From: Engelhardtia mirabilis
GTDB taxonomy: Bacteria; Planctomycetota; UBA1135; GCA-002686595
Direction of reading: 5' to 3'
Assembly: GCF_007748095.1 (NCBI RefSeq)
Contig: NZ_CP036287.1
Span: 1,054,001-1,118,000 of the forward strand
Length of the DNA: 64,000 bases
The position numbers and the translations under genes are program-made. The notes under the pieces were generated by a model. The model was not told the DNA's origin, ran no database searches, and saw only the letters and a program-made list of their open reading frames with translations. Of the stretch, positions 39,815 through 48,941 are shown one piece after another; positions within the stretch are counted from its first letter, which is position 1, and every line of letters starts with the position of its first letter.

Positions 39815-39896
39815 GGTCAGGGCCTCGTGGGCCCTCCAGAACATCAGGCCCGATGGGCCTCGCAACAACCTGGGACCCCGTGGGCCCCGTCAGAAC

Positions 39897-40133
39897 TCAA
39901 CCGCCGATGGCGGTGGAGCGCAGGAGCGCGGCGCCGGAGAGGCGTCGCTGCGACTCGAAGCGCGTGGCTTCGTCGCGGGTCAACATGCGAACGTGGTCGC
40001 AGTACGGTTCGGGGCAGGTGAGCCCCACGACGCGTCTCGCGCCGTCTTCGATCGCATGGAGGGGGACCATCGTGTGCCCGTGGTTGGGGCAGCGGGTTCC
40101 CTCGGCGATCGGTGCGGTATCGATTTTCTTCAT
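39897..40133 (-). CDS. Small zinc-ribbon-like protein, 78 residues
   Basis: A 78-residue protein starting MKKIDTAPIAEGTRCPNHGH. Cys and His pairs (CPNHGHT; LTCPEPYCDHV) could bind zinc. The rest is a helix (LTRDEATRFESQRRLSGAALL). It is the only recognisable gene in this otherwise structured stretch and has a plausible ATG but no clear ribosome binding site, so I call it moderately. Confidence 0.5.
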   Translation of the reverse strand: MKKIDTAPIAEGTRCPNHGHTMVPLHAIEDGARRVVGLTCPEPYCDHVRMLTRDEATRFESQRRLSGAALLRSTAIGG

Positions 40134-40737
40134 CAAACGTCTGTCATCTGGGCGCGGTGGGGACCGCCCGGTAACTCTTTCTCGGCCGACCCCCCGGTCG
40201 GCACTGAGTCCCGCCCCGGTTGTTCCCCCAGGAGCGAGACCCTGGAGCCCCACTGCGGGAGCCGCCCTCGTTGGGCGGCCCTCGGTCTCCTACGCCTCTT
40301 CCGAACTCTTCTAGTCCGTCTTCTGCCAATGCTCTACGAGCCGGAAGGCGACCGGGGACCGTTCGGGAGGCCGAAGCTGGGAGGATTCTGCCAGGTCGGA
40401 CCCCCGAACTCCCTGTCAAGAATGGCCAAAAGTGCCCCTCAGACCCCGTGAGGGCCGATTCAGGTTGACGGCGCTCGGCCCACCTGCGGCACGCGGCCGC
40501 CTTGCCGGCCGAACGGGGCCCGAGTAACCTGTTTCGCCTCGCACGGCCCCGAGAAGGCGGGTCCGAGGCTGTTGGGGGACTCCCCGGGGTCTCGACCGGG
40601 CCTCCTGTGGTACCCCGTTCGATCCGCATTCTGGCCCGCCCGGCCGGGGTCGGTGCCCGAGCGCCCTCCACCCGGTCCACCGAACCAGCTCCCCCCGGCC
40701 CACTACCCACGGCCCCGAACCCCACGGTCCTGCATCC
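40134..40737. other. 604-bp gap upstream of pckA
   Basis: This is the longest gap in the window. No convincing gene appears on either strand, although shadow frames run through it. It contains a small GCCGCCC/GGGCGGC stem (40261-40279). It should hold the pckA promoter, but no clear hexamers or riboswitch-like structure is visible. Confidence 0.5.
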
Positions 40738-42429
40738 ATGGCCACCTCCTCCCCGACCGAATGCCGCGCCCAGCTCGAGCAGCTCTTCGGGCTGACCGGC
40801 GTCGACTACAAGCACAACCTCTCCAAGGAGGAGCTGTTCCACGAGGCCATCGCCAACGACCGCGGTCGCATCCGTGAGGGCGGTCCCGACGACGAGCAGA
40901 AGGCCTACCCGACCAAGTTGGGCGTCAACGGGCCGCTGGTTTACTACACCGACCCGACCTGCACCGGTCGCCCGGTCCAGGACACGTTCGGCGTGGCCTG
41001 GCCCGCCAGCGAGACCGACGCCAACGAGACCACGGTCTGGTGGAAGAACGACTTCAAGAAGTTCGACCCGGCCAAGTACGACGCGCTGCTGAAGCGAGTC
41101 GTGGCGCACCTCAACGAGCGCGGCGGATCGCTGTACGTCAAGGACGTCTACTGCGGCACCGACCCGACCTACGCGCGGCCCTACCGCCTGGTCAGCGAGT
41201 ACGCCACGCACTCTTTCTTCTGCGACAACATGTTCCCCAAGGGGATCGAAGGCGTGCAGGACGAAGAGGGCAAGCGCTGGACGATGCTCAACGTCCCCAG
41301 CTTCCACTGTGATCCCGAGCGCGACGGCACCTTCTCCGGCCGCGCGGTGATCATGGACTTCAAGAACCGCATCGGCCTGGTGGTCGGCCGCGCCGACTAC
41401 TGCGGCGTGGTGAAGAAGACCATGTTCACGGTGATGAACTACATCCTCCCCGGCATGGGTGAGATGTCGATGCACTGCTCGGCCAACGTGGGCCAGGGCG
41501 GCGACGGCGCGATCCTGTTCGGCCTCTCCGGCACGGGCAAGACGACCCTGTCGGCCGACCCGAACCGCAAGCTGATCGGCGACGACGAGCACGCCTGGAC
41601 CGGCCTGGGCGTGTCGAACCTCGAGGATGGCTGCTACGCCAAGCTGATCGACCTGGACAAGGACGACGAGCCGGTGATCGCCGCCGCCCTCTCGATGGCC
41701 GGGACGCTGATCGAGAACGTGCCGCCCGCGCCCGGCAAGAAGATGGAGGAGTGCGATCCGCAGGAGCTGGATCTCACCGACAACTCGATCACCGAGAACA
41801 CCCGCTTCAGCTACCCGCTTGAGTGCAACCCGGACGTGATGCCCGGGGCCAAGGGGCCGCACCCGCAGACGATCGTGCTGCTCACCGCCGACGCCTTCGG
41901 CGTGCTGCCGCCGGTGTCGATCCTCGAGCCGAAGGACGTCATGTACCACTTCGTCTCTGGCTTCACCGCCAAGCTGGCCGGCACCGAGGTCGGCGTGACC
42001 GAGCCCAAGGCGGCCTTCTCGGCCTGCTTCGGCGCGCCCTTCATGTCGCGCCCGCCCTCGGTCTACGCCGAGCGCCTGGCCGAGAAGATGAAGCAGAACG
42101 AGACCCGCTGCGTGCTGCTCAACACGGGCTGGGGCGGCGGGCCCTACGGCACTGGCAAGCGCATCTCGATCAAGCACACCCGCGCCCTGCTCGACGCCGC
42201 CCTCGCCGGCGACCTCGACGCCGACAAGACCGAGTACGACGTGCACCCGGTCTTCAACCTCAAGATGCCCAAGTCCTGCCCCGGGGTGCCGTCGGAGATC
42301 CTCAACCCGCGCAACACGTGGGACGACAAGGACGCCTACGACGCCGCCGCCCAAAAGCTGCGCGGGATGTTCCGCCAGAACTTCGAGGACAAGGGCTTCG
42401 GTGCCCTCGGCATCGAGCCGGTGATGTGA
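40738..42429 (+). CDS. pckA: Phosphoenolpyruvate carboxykinase (ATP)
   Basis: A 563-residue ATP-type PEPCK, which makes phosphoenolpyruvate from oxaloacetate in gluconeogenesis. The kinase P-loop is GLSGTGKTTLSADPNR (Lys268), followed by LIGDDEHAW with the metal-binding Asp. Other active-site motifs are MDFKNRIGLVVGRADYCGVVKKTMFTVMNYILP and the C-terminal LNTGWGGGPYGTGKRISIKHTRALL. The N-terminus (MATSSPTECRAQLEQLFGL) is about 20 residues longer than in many bacterial enzymes. A GU-containing hairpin follows the stop. Confidence 0.97.
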   Translation: MATSSPTECRAQLEQLFGLTGVDYKHNLSKEELFHEAIANDRGRIREGGPDDEQKAYPTKLGVNGPLVYYTDPTCTGRPVQDTFGVAWPASETDANETTVWWKNDFKKFDPAKYDALLKRVVAHLNERGGSLYVKDVYCGTDPTYARPYRLVSEYATHSFFCDNMFPKGIEGVQDEEGKRWTMLNVPSFHCDPERDGTFSGRAVIMDFKNRIGLVVGRADYCGVVKKTMFTVMNYILPGMGEMSMHCSANVGQGGDGAILFGLSGTGKTTLSADPNRKLIGDDEHAWTGLGVSNLEDGCYAKLIDLDKDDEPVIAAALSMAGTLIENVPPAPGKKMEECDPQELDLTDNSITENTRFSYPLECNPDVMPGAKGPHPQTIVLLTADAFGVLPPVSILEPKDVMYHFVSGFTAKLAGTEVGVTEPKAAFSACFGAPFMSRPPSVYAERLAEKMKQNETRCVLLNTGWGGGPYGTGKRISIKHTRALLDAALAGDLDADKTEYDVHPVFNLKMPKSCPGVPSEILNPRNTWDDKDAYDAAAQKLRGMFRQNFEDKGFGALGIEPVM

Positions 42430-42433
42430 TCGC

Positions 42434-42466
42434 GCGGGGGTGCCGGCCGAGAGGTCGGCGCCCCGC
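42434..42466 (+). terminator. Terminator hairpin after pckA
   Basis: GCGGGG...GCCGGCC pairs with GGTCGGC...CCCCGC through about 13 pairs including two G-U pairs and one bulged G, with loop GAGA; starts 4 nt after the stop. Confidence 0.55.
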
Positions 42467-42604
42467 ATGCCTCTCCGTCAGATGTCCGTCTGACCGGTTC
42501 TTGTCCGACAAGCTGTTCGCCGCGCGGTCTTGCCCCCCGCGCAGCCCCCCCGGGCGGGACTTCCCCCTGCCCGCACGGCCCAGCCGCGTCCTGCCCCACG
42601 CGTC

Positions 42605-43828
42605 ATGGTTGCTCGCTCGAATTCCCTGCGTTCGCGTCTGCCCGCTTGTCTCGTCGGCCTCGCCTGCGCCGCCGTCGCCGGTGAGGTCTGGGGCCGCGTC
42701 GTCCGTACCGAGGAACTGCCCGCTGGTTGGGTGCGGCCCGAGCTCGTGAAGCTCGGTTGGTCCAGCGACGAGTTCCGGAGCTTCGACACGCTGCCGTCCG
42801 AGGTCGAGAGGCAGCCGGGTAGCTTCCGCCTCCTGGCCCTGGGCGACTCGTTCATGTCGGCGGGTGGGATCTACCGCCACCACAACCGCGACGTGCGTTG
42901 GCCGCACAGGTTCGAGACCTACCTCGAGCCGCGCCAGAGCGAGCGACTCGAAACCCGGATCCTCGCCACCAAGGGTTGGGGCACCCAGCAGCAGTTGCTG
43001 GCCTTCCTGCAGCGGGGCGCGTGCTGGCAGCCGGACCTGGTGGTGCTGTGCGTCTGCACCAACAACGATCTGCTCGACATCACCGCTGCAATCGATGCCC
43101 GCCGCGCCCGCCGCCCGTACTTCGTGGCGAGCGACGGGAAGCTGCTGGGCTTCGCGCCCGACGGTCAGCGGCTGCTGCTCTCGGGTGACCGTCCGGAACG
43201 CGGTCCCAGTGCCTTCATCGACCTGCTCCAGGCGCGGCGCTGGCGCTCGGGCCGCCTCGCGGACTGGCGTCTGTCCACGGTCGACCCGCGCTACACCTCT
43301 TGGAGCGGCGACCTGGGCGAGGATGCCGTTGCGGGCCTCCTCCTGCCCGATCGGGTTGCCCACGAGCCCCAGTTCAGCCACGACATGCTGAACGCCTACA
43401 TCGTCGAGTCGAACGAGTGGCTCGACTACGAGTGGGAGCTCGAGCGGCTGCTGATCGCGGAGCTGAAGCGGGCCGTGGAGCGCGCCGGCGCCGAGCTGGT
43501 CGTCCTGCCCCTGCCCATGAGCCTGGATCCGACCGATCCCACGCGCCTGACCGGCTCGGGCCTGGTGCACACCATGGAGACGCCCGCCGGCCCGATCACC
43601 ATCGACTTGGACAACCCGCGCCGGCGCCTGGCGGCGATCTGCGAGGACTTGGACCTGGAATGTTGGGACATCATCGACGACTTCCACGCCGTCGCGTCCG
43701 CTCCGCAGGCCTACGCCTCGATCTTTCCCGACGCCAACCGGCACTGGTCCCGCGCGGGGCACGGGCTGGTGGCGTCCCTGCTCGCGCCGCGCATTGCCGC
43801 GCGGATCGACGCTGCCGGCGGCGAGTGA
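42605..43828 (+). CDS. SGNH/GDSL hydrolase-like exported protein
   Basis: A 407-residue protein with an N-terminal hydrophobic signal or anchor (ACLVGLACAAVAGEVWG). The SGNH block I serine is in LLALGDSFMSAGG, block II/III may be TKGWGTQQQLL and VCTNNDLLD, and a likely Asp-x-x-His catalytic pair near the C-terminus is FPDANRHWSRAGHGLVASLL. In planctomycetes such SGNH proteins often lie in polysaccharide or O-acetylation loci. The precise substrate is unknown. The ATG at 42605 follows 175 bp of non-coding DNA. Confidence 0.78.
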   Translation: MVARSNSLRSRLPACLVGLACAAVAGEVWGRVVRTEELPAGWVRPELVKLGWSSDEFRSFDTLPSEVERQPGSFRLLALGDSFMSAGGIYRHHNRDVRWPHRFETYLEPRQSERLETRILATKGWGTQQQLLAFLQRGACWQPDLVVLCVCTNNDLLDITAAIDARRARRPYFVASDGKLLGFAPDGQRLLLSGDRPERGPSAFIDLLQARRWRSGRLADWRLSTVDPRYTSWSGDLGEDAVAGLLLPDRVAHEPQFSHDMLNAYIVESNEWLDYEWELERLLIAELKRAVERAGAELVVLPLPMSLDPTDPTRLTGSGLVHTMETPAGPITIDLDNPRRRLAAICEDLDLECWDIIDDFHAVASAPQAYASIFPDANRHWSRAGHGLVASLLAPRIAARIDAAGGE

Positions 43829-43931
43829 GCAGGCCCCGGCGCGGATCGGAGTCGGCCGGGACCGCGGGCCGGCTCAGAGCGGCTATGCTGAGCGGCCAAA
43901 CCCGCCCCGAGCGCCCGGAGATCGAAGCCAC

Positions 43932-44330
43932 ATGTCGAACGAAGAACGAACCGCGCAGGCCATGTCCCACTACATCGAGGGCATCAAGGCCTTCGGTGCC
44001 GGCGACCACGCGGCCGCGGTGGAGCACTACGACCGCGCGCTCGAGATCGACCCGGACAACACCGAGGTCCTCAACGCCAAGTCCATGTCGTTGATGAACC
44101 TGGAGCGCTTCGACGAGGCGATCGCGGTGGGCCAGCGCGTGGTCGAGCTGGATCCCGACGACGCGATGATCCACACCAGCCTGTCGATCATCTACCAGCG
44201 CATGGGCAAGATCGACGAGGCCGAAGCCGAGGCGGCGCACCACCGGCTCAAGAGCTGGCGCCAGGAACTCAAGCGGAACCCCGGCGCACCGCCCCCGCCC
44301 GAGGCCGGCGGCATCAACGTGATCCAGTAG
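43932..44330 (+). CDS. Small TPR protein, 132 residues
   Basis: A short tetratricopeptide protein with three units: YIEGIKAFGAGDHAAAVEHYDRALEIDPDN, VLNAKSMSLMNLERFDEAIAVGQRVVELDPDD and IHTSLSIIYQRMGKIDEAEAEAAHHRL. The Pro-rich end PGAPPPPEAGGINVIQ has no known motif. There is no signal peptide, so it should be cytoplasmic and mediate protein contacts. A TATGCT hexamer about 45 nt upstream may be its -10 box. It is followed by the cytochrome gene after 12 bp. Confidence 0.85.
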   Translation: MSNEERTAQAMSHYIEGIKAFGAGDHAAAVEHYDRALEIDPDNTEVLNAKSMSLMNLERFDEAIAVGQRVVELDPDDAMIHTSLSIIYQRMGKIDEAEAEAAHHRLKSWRQELKRNPGAPPPPEAGGINVIQ

Positions 44331-44342
44331 TCCCGAGACGGG

Positions 44343-46199
44343 GTGTCGAAGATGGCCAGGGTGAGGAAACGAGTCGTTCCCGCGCTGGCCATCGTTGCGT
44401 TCGGGGTCTTGGCGGTCAGCGGCTCCGAGCCCGCCACGGAGCCGGCGGCTGGAGTCGCCCCTGGGGACGCAGCGGAGCTGCAACTGCGCTGGTCGCAGGT
44501 CGCGGCGGGGGAGTGGCGACTCTCCGCCAGCGTCGAGATGGACGAGCTGGTGGCGGTGGCGCTTTCCGTCGAGGCTGCCGGCCAGGACTGGCGGCGCGGA
44601 CCCGAGGGGGGGGCGGCGCTCTGGGCCGACCTGCCGGCCGATGGTGGCCGAACACTCTTCGCTTGCTGGCCGATCTGGAACGACGACGGAGCCGGCGTGG
44701 GCCCGACGCTCGTGCTGGGCCGGCGTGCCGACGGAGAGCTGCCGCGGATTCGCGCCGCAGCGGCCCTCACGCGGCGCGACGGTGCGCTCCGAGCGATCGA
44801 ATCGGCCGAGCTCCGAGGGAACGGGCTCGTCACGCCCCTTGCCGTCGTCGCTCCCGACGAACCGCCGCCGGCGCCCGGCGAGCCTGTCGCCGGGCTCGAC
44901 TCCGACCTCCGCGCCCGCTTCGAGGCCGGGCGTTTCGAGTTCGACCGGCAGATGACCGAGCGCGACGGCCTGGGTCCCGCCTTCAACGACCAGAGCTGCT
45001 TCACCTGCCATCGCCAACCGGCGGCCGGTGGCTTCAGCGAGCGCGTCGTGACGCACTTCGGCCGGACCCGCGAGCCCGCCTCGGAGCTGCGCGAGCGTGG
45101 GGGGCCGATCTTGCAGGCTCAAGGCGTCGAGCCGGCGGCGATCGAACTCCTGCCCTCGGAGGCCGACGTGCGCGCGGAGCGCATCTCGCCGCACCTGTTC
45201 GGTATCGGTCTGGTGGAGCTCTTGCCCGACGAGGCCCTCGTCGCCCTCGCGGCGGCGCAGCCCGAGGCGCAACGGGGCCGAGTGCACTGGGTCCAGCCCC
45301 TCGAGGGCGGGCCCCTGCGCGCGGGTCGCTTCGGCTGGAAGTCGCAGTTCGCGACCCTGCTCTCGTTCACCGCTGACGCGTCGCTGCAGGAGCTGGGTCA
45401 GACCAATCGGCTGCTGCCGGAGGAGCTCGCGCCGGGCGGGGACTTCCGCGTGCTGCTCGAGTTCGACCGCACCCCCGACCCGGAACTTCGCCCCGACGCC
45501 GACGGGATCGACCGCCTCGATCGCTTGGTGGACTTTCAATCGCTATTGGCGCCGCCACCGCAGACGCCGCGCGCGGGCCACCCGGGCGAGGCCATCTTCG
45601 AGCGCATCGGCTGTGCCGTCTGCCACCAGCCGCGCCTGCAACTGCCCGCGAACCTGGACGGCCCACTGGCCGGCGTGCACTTCGCGCCCTACTCCGACTA
45701 CCTGCTGCACGACCTGGGCGCCGAGGCCGACGGGATCCGGACCCGCGGCGCCGAACCCACGGAGATGCGGACGGCGCCCCTTTGGGGCCTCACCGGGCGC
45801 CGCTTCCTGTGGCACGACGGCACGCTGACCGGCGGCACCTTCGAGAGCCGGGTCGCAGCCGCCATCGATCGCCACGCGGGGCAGGGCGAGGCCGCTCGCG
45901 ATCGGTTCCGGTCACTCGAGCTCGCGGAGCGCCGCACCCTGCTCGAGTTCCTCGCCAGCCTCGGGCGCGCGGCACAAGATCTGACGGCAGACGGCCGGGT
46001 CGATGGGGCGGACGGCGCCCGCTTTGGTGTCGTGCTGGTTACGAGCACCCATTTGCGGGGAACCGAGGGCACACAGATCCAGTCGTCGATGGATGATTCG
46101 ATGAACGGCTTCCTCGAGCCGGTGGAGCTCTTGGGCTTCGTGTGGGGGGTCGCGCGGGCTGTCTCCCATCGCGCGAGCCTCGCCGAGCCCCGACGCTGA
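44343..46199 (+). CDS. Di-heme DHOR-family cytochrome c (COG3488-like oxidoreductase)
   Basis: A 618-residue exported cytochrome. A signal-like N-terminus (VVPALAIVAFGVLAVSG) is followed by a domain of about 160 residues. Then come the first heme motif SCFTCH in DGLGPAFNDQSCFTCHRQP, the second heme motif GCAVCH in FERIGCAVCHQPRL, and the signature RFLWHDGTLTGGTFESRVAAAIDRHAGQGEAARDRF (about 45809-45907). The end carries a dockerin-like stretch DLTADGRVDGADGARFGVVL. DHOR proteins are putative thiol or quinone-linked oxidoreductases. The start is the GTG at 44343; an ATG at 44352 is an alternative. Likely one transcript with the TPR and FG-GAP genes. Confidence 0.85.
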   Translation: MSKMARVRKRVVPALAIVAFGVLAVSGSEPATEPAAGVAPGDAAELQLRWSQVAAGEWRLSASVEMDELVAVALSVEAAGQDWRRGPEGGAALWADLPADGGRTLFACWPIWNDDGAGVGPTLVLGRRADGELPRIRAAAALTRRDGALRAIESAELRGNGLVTPLAVVAPDEPPPAPGEPVAGLDSDLRARFEAGRFEFDRQMTERDGLGPAFNDQSCFTCHRQPAAGGFSERVVTHFGRTREPASELRERGGPILQAQGVEPAAIELLPSEADVRAERISPHLFGIGLVELLPDEALVALAAAQPEAQRGRVHWVQPLEGGPLRAGRFGWKSQFATLLSFTADASLQELGQTNRLLPEELAPGGDFRVLLEFDRTPDPELRPDADGIDRLDRLVDFQSLLAPPPQTPRAGHPGEAIFERIGCAVCHQPRLQLPANLDGPLAGVHFAPYSDYLLHDLGAEADGIRTRGAEPTEMRTAPLWGLTGRRFLWHDGTLTGGTFESRVAAAIDRHAGQGEAARDRFRSLELAERRTLLEFLASLGRAAQDLTADGRVDGADGARFGVVLVTSTHLRGTEGTQIQSSMDDSMNGFLEPVELLGFVWGVARAVSHRASLAEPRR

Positions 46200-46249
46200 C
46201 CCGAGGCGACCGCCGCGCCGCCGACCTCTCCCCACCTGTCCCTGCCGCC

Positions 46250-47884
46250 ATGACCCGCAACCGTTCCCTCGCCATCCTCGCTGCGGCCGCATTCCTGGTC
46301 GGGCCCGTGCAGGCCCAGTGCCTGCTCGACCAGACCACCGCCAGCGACGCCGATCAGAGCGACTTCTACGGCGGCTCGGTGTCGGCCTGGGGACGCTTCG
46401 TGATCGTCGGCGCCGAGTACGCGGACTCCGGCGGCTTCGACCAGGGCCAGGTCTACGTGCTCGAGCGCGTGGGAGACCAGTGGGTCGAGACCCAGATCCT
46501 GACCCACTCGGACGCGGGCTTCGACCACCGCTTCGGTCACGCGACGTCGATCTGGGAGAACCGCATCGTCGCCGGGGCCCGCTACAACGACGACTTCGGC
46601 TACGGGACCGGCTCGGCCTACGTCTTCGACTTCGATGGCAACACCTGGACCCAGACCGCCAAGCTGCTGCCCTCCGACGCGGCCCTGGGCGACCTGGCGG
46701 GCGGCTCCGTGGCGGTCTTCGGCGACCGAGTCCTGGTCAGTGCCCACGGCGACGACCCGAACGGCGCGGACAAGGCCGGCGCGGTCTACGCCTTCGAGTT
46801 CGACGGCAAGGCTTGGAACGAAGTCCAGTGGCTGGTGGCCAGCGACGCCGACCCCGACGACCGCTTCGGCGAGCACATCGCCATGTGGCAGGACCGCGCG
46901 ATCTTCGGCGCCCTGGCCGACGACGGCCTGGCCGAGAACGCAGGCGCCGCCTACGTGTTCGAGATCGGTCCGGACGGCAAGTGGTTCGAAGCCGCCAAGC
47001 TGACCGCGCCCGATGGCGCCGAGTTCGACCGCATGGGCAACTCGGTCGACATCTGGGGCGACCTGGCGATCGTCGGCGCGTCCCTTTCCGGCGCACAGTT
47101 CCAGGGCTCCGCCTACATCTTCGAGCGCACGGAGAATGGAGCCTGGAAGTTCCTCCAGAAGCTCGAGCCCGAGGGCGACCCCGCCGGCGGCGCCTTCGGA
47201 CACCACGTGGTCGTCTTCGAGGATCGCATCATGGTCACCGCCCAGAACGCGGACCTGGGCGACATCAACGCCGCCGGCGCGGCTTCGATCTACCGCCGCC
47301 AGGCCGACGGCCTGTTCGCCCTCGAGGCCTACCTGCAGCCGAAGCAACCCAACATCGCCATGCAGTTCGGCAGCGCCGGCGACCTGTTCCGCGACCTGGT
47401 CGCGGTCGGCGTGCGCGGCAGCGAGGTCGCCGCCGGCTACAAGTCGGGCGAAGTCGACCTGTTCGGCGGGACTGGCACGACGACCCAATACCTCGACGCC
47501 TGCCCGGGCGAGATCTCGCTCCAGACTGGCGGCGCGCAGGTGCTGTCGATCGAGGCCGGCCCGGATCAGGCCGATCGCGTCTTCCTGGTGCTCGGCAGCT
47601 TGGAGGGCACCTCGCCGGGCATTGCGCTGGACGGCTACGAACTGCCCCTGGTGCCGGACGCCTACTTCCTCTTGACCCTCGACCCGAACGCGCCGAGTCC
47701 GCTCGTCGGCAGCTTCGGCCTGCTCGACGCAAGCGGGAGCGCCACGACCACCTTCGAGGTCTCTCCCGGCACCGACGCGTCCCTGGCGGGCCTGACGGCC
47801 TACCACGCGCTGCTCGTGCTCGACCCGGCGACCCTGGCTCTGCGCCTGGTCAGCGACGCGGTCAGCGTCACGCTGGTCCCCTGA
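46250..47884 (+). CDS. Secreted FG-GAP/beta-propeller-like repeat protein
   Basis: A 544-residue exported protein. The signal is MTRNRSLAILAAAAFLVGPVQAQ. Then come at least six repeats of about 50 residues with the pattern FGGSVSxxxxRxxVGAxxADxxxxxxGxVYVFExxG, for example VSAWGRFVIVGAEYADSGG, FGHATSIWENRIVAGARYN, GGSVAVFGDRVLVSAHGDD, GEHIAMWQDRAIFGALADD and NSVDIWGDLAIVGASLS. Such FG-GAP-type repeats form beta-propellers at the cell surface. A C-terminal module of about 130 residues resembles the one closing secreted planctomycete proteins and could be a sorting or anchoring domain; the M14 peptidase in this window has a similar Ala/Leu/Gly-rich end. Confidence 0.85.
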   Translation: MTRNRSLAILAAAAFLVGPVQAQCLLDQTTASDADQSDFYGGSVSAWGRFVIVGAEYADSGGFDQGQVYVLERVGDQWVETQILTHSDAGFDHRFGHATSIWENRIVAGARYNDDFGYGTGSAYVFDFDGNTWTQTAKLLPSDAALGDLAGGSVAVFGDRVLVSAHGDDPNGADKAGAVYAFEFDGKAWNEVQWLVASDADPDDRFGEHIAMWQDRAIFGALADDGLAENAGAAYVFEIGPDGKWFEAAKLTAPDGAEFDRMGNSVDIWGDLAIVGASLSGAQFQGSAYIFERTENGAWKFLQKLEPEGDPAGGAFGHHVVVFEDRIMVTAQNADLGDINAAGAASIYRRQADGLFALEAYLQPKQPNIAMQFGSAGDLFRDLVAVGVRGSEVAAGYKSGEVDLFGGTGTTTQYLDACPGEISLQTGGAQVLSIEAGPDQADRVFLVLGSLEGTSPGIALDGYELPLVPDAYFLLTLDPNAPSPLVGSFGLLDASGSATTTFEVSPGTDASLAGLTAYHALLVLDPATLALRLVSDAVSVTLVP

Positions 47885-48237
47885 GGGGAGGTCGTGGGTG
47901 CTCCCGTCCTGGTTGACCCTCCGGGGACCCGTCGACTTCCGGTCTGGGGGCAGACACAGCACCTTGGTGCTCGACGAGACCCCTGCCAAGGGGTCCTGGC
48001 CGAAGCACACCCTGCTCCCTACCCCTGCACGCGGTGAAGCCGCCGGAGCGGGAACATCGAGCCTCGAGCGTGAGGTCGGAGGGCGCCCGTGCGGGCGAGG
48101 TGTCCTTGTTCGGCGCCCATCCGTGCCGTCGGCGCGCACGAGCCCGTGGTCCCGAATCCGCCCCGAACGCCAGCGGGCGGCCCCATCGGACCGCCCGCTC
48201 GCTCGATCGACCCCGCGTCGGCGGGGCGCAGGCTGGC
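47885..48237. other. 353-bp gap between convergent genes
   Basis: No gene is seen. It holds the DUF59 terminator (48172-48199). The rest is GC-rich with no repeats of note. Confidence 0.55.
48172..48199 (-). terminator. Hairpin downstream of the DUF59 gene
   Basis: A 9-bp perfect stem AGCGGGCGG/CCGCCCGCT with a 10-nt loop lies 38 bp beyond the DUF59 stop on the minus strand. Confidence 0.6.
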
Positions 48238-48561
48238 TCACTCGTCGTCGTCGTCTTCCTCGGGCAGGCCGAGGATCTGGCGGCCCTGGGCGGTGATGCA
48301 GTGGGGGCCCCACTGGGGTTCCCAGACGATCTCGACCTCGGTGCCGGAGACGCCGTCGACGGTGTTGGCGCGGCGCTTGACCATGTCGGGGATGGTCTTG
48401 GCCTCGGGGCAGGACTGGGAGGTGAGGGTCATCGTCACCTTGCAGGTGTCGCCCTCGACGGCGACGTCGTAGACGAGGCCGAGGTCGACGATGTTGACGG
48501 GGATCTCCGGGTCGAAGACCTGGCGAAGCTGGTCGTAGACGGCGTCGAGGGTGGTGCTCAT
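48238..48561 (-). CDS. DUF59/MIP18-type Fe-S assembly factor (SufT-like)
   Basis: A 107-residue protein of the MIP18/PaaD family, helpers in maturation of Fe-S proteins. The family core is FDPEIPVNIVDLGLVYDVAVEGDTCKVTMTLTSQSCPEAKTIPDMV, with the conserved Cys in SQSCPE and the motif VEIVWEPQWGPHCI near the end. Its tail is strongly acidic (EEDDDDE). There is no signal peptide. It lies alone between gaps of 353 and 380 bp. Confidence 0.9.
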   Translation of the reverse strand: MSTTLDAVYDQLRQVFDPEIPVNIVDLGLVYDVAVEGDTCKVTMTLTSQSCPEAKTIPDMVKRRANTVDGVSGTEVEIVWEPQWGPHCITAQGRQILGLPEEDDDDE

Positions 48562-48941
48562 CGGATGGATCGGGCCGGGGTCAGGGGGGCGGTTCCGACG
48601 CCGTGCGCCGGAATGTGAACGTGGGCGAGAATCTAACCCTCGCGGAAGCCTGTGGGTCGGCCAGGCCGGGGATTCCAGGGGGGGCGCGCAGCTCCGCTCG
48701 GCGTCACGAAGCAGATGTGGGCCGCTGAGCCGTCCTGAGGGGGGCAGGAGCCGGTTGCCAAGCCCTGCCCTCGGCCGACGACCGGCGGGACCGAGCCCGA
48801 CGGATACCGCTTCGAGCGGGCCTCCCCGCCGCTCCGTCCGCCCAGGGCGCTCGCTCGCCGATCGCGCCGAATCGCGCGCCCACGGTCTCGCCGGGCCGCG
48901 CCGGGGCGCCGCACTGGCCACCTGCTCAATCCGTGCAGTGG
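48562..48941. other. 380-bp gap
   Basis: No gene, repeat or clear hairpin is seen. A TTAGATT sequence (minus strand, about 48630) could be part of the DUF59 promoter, about 70 nt before its start. Confidence 0.45.

Larger units (their letters stand above)
39564..39896. other. 333-bp region of structured non-coding DNA
   Basis: No gene is seen. It contains a repeat-family fragment (39571-39592), a strong terminator (39633-39665), a 7-bp stem closed by a TTCG tetraloop (39797-39814), and three short GGGCC-type hairpins in a row (39815-39895). A T-arm-like sequence near 39706-39724 is not part of a tRNA. Confidence 0.6.

Noticed and set aside
40134..40737. Riboswitch or leader gene before pckA
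   Set aside because: Only a 7-bp stem is visible, and frames in the region are low-complexity shadows.
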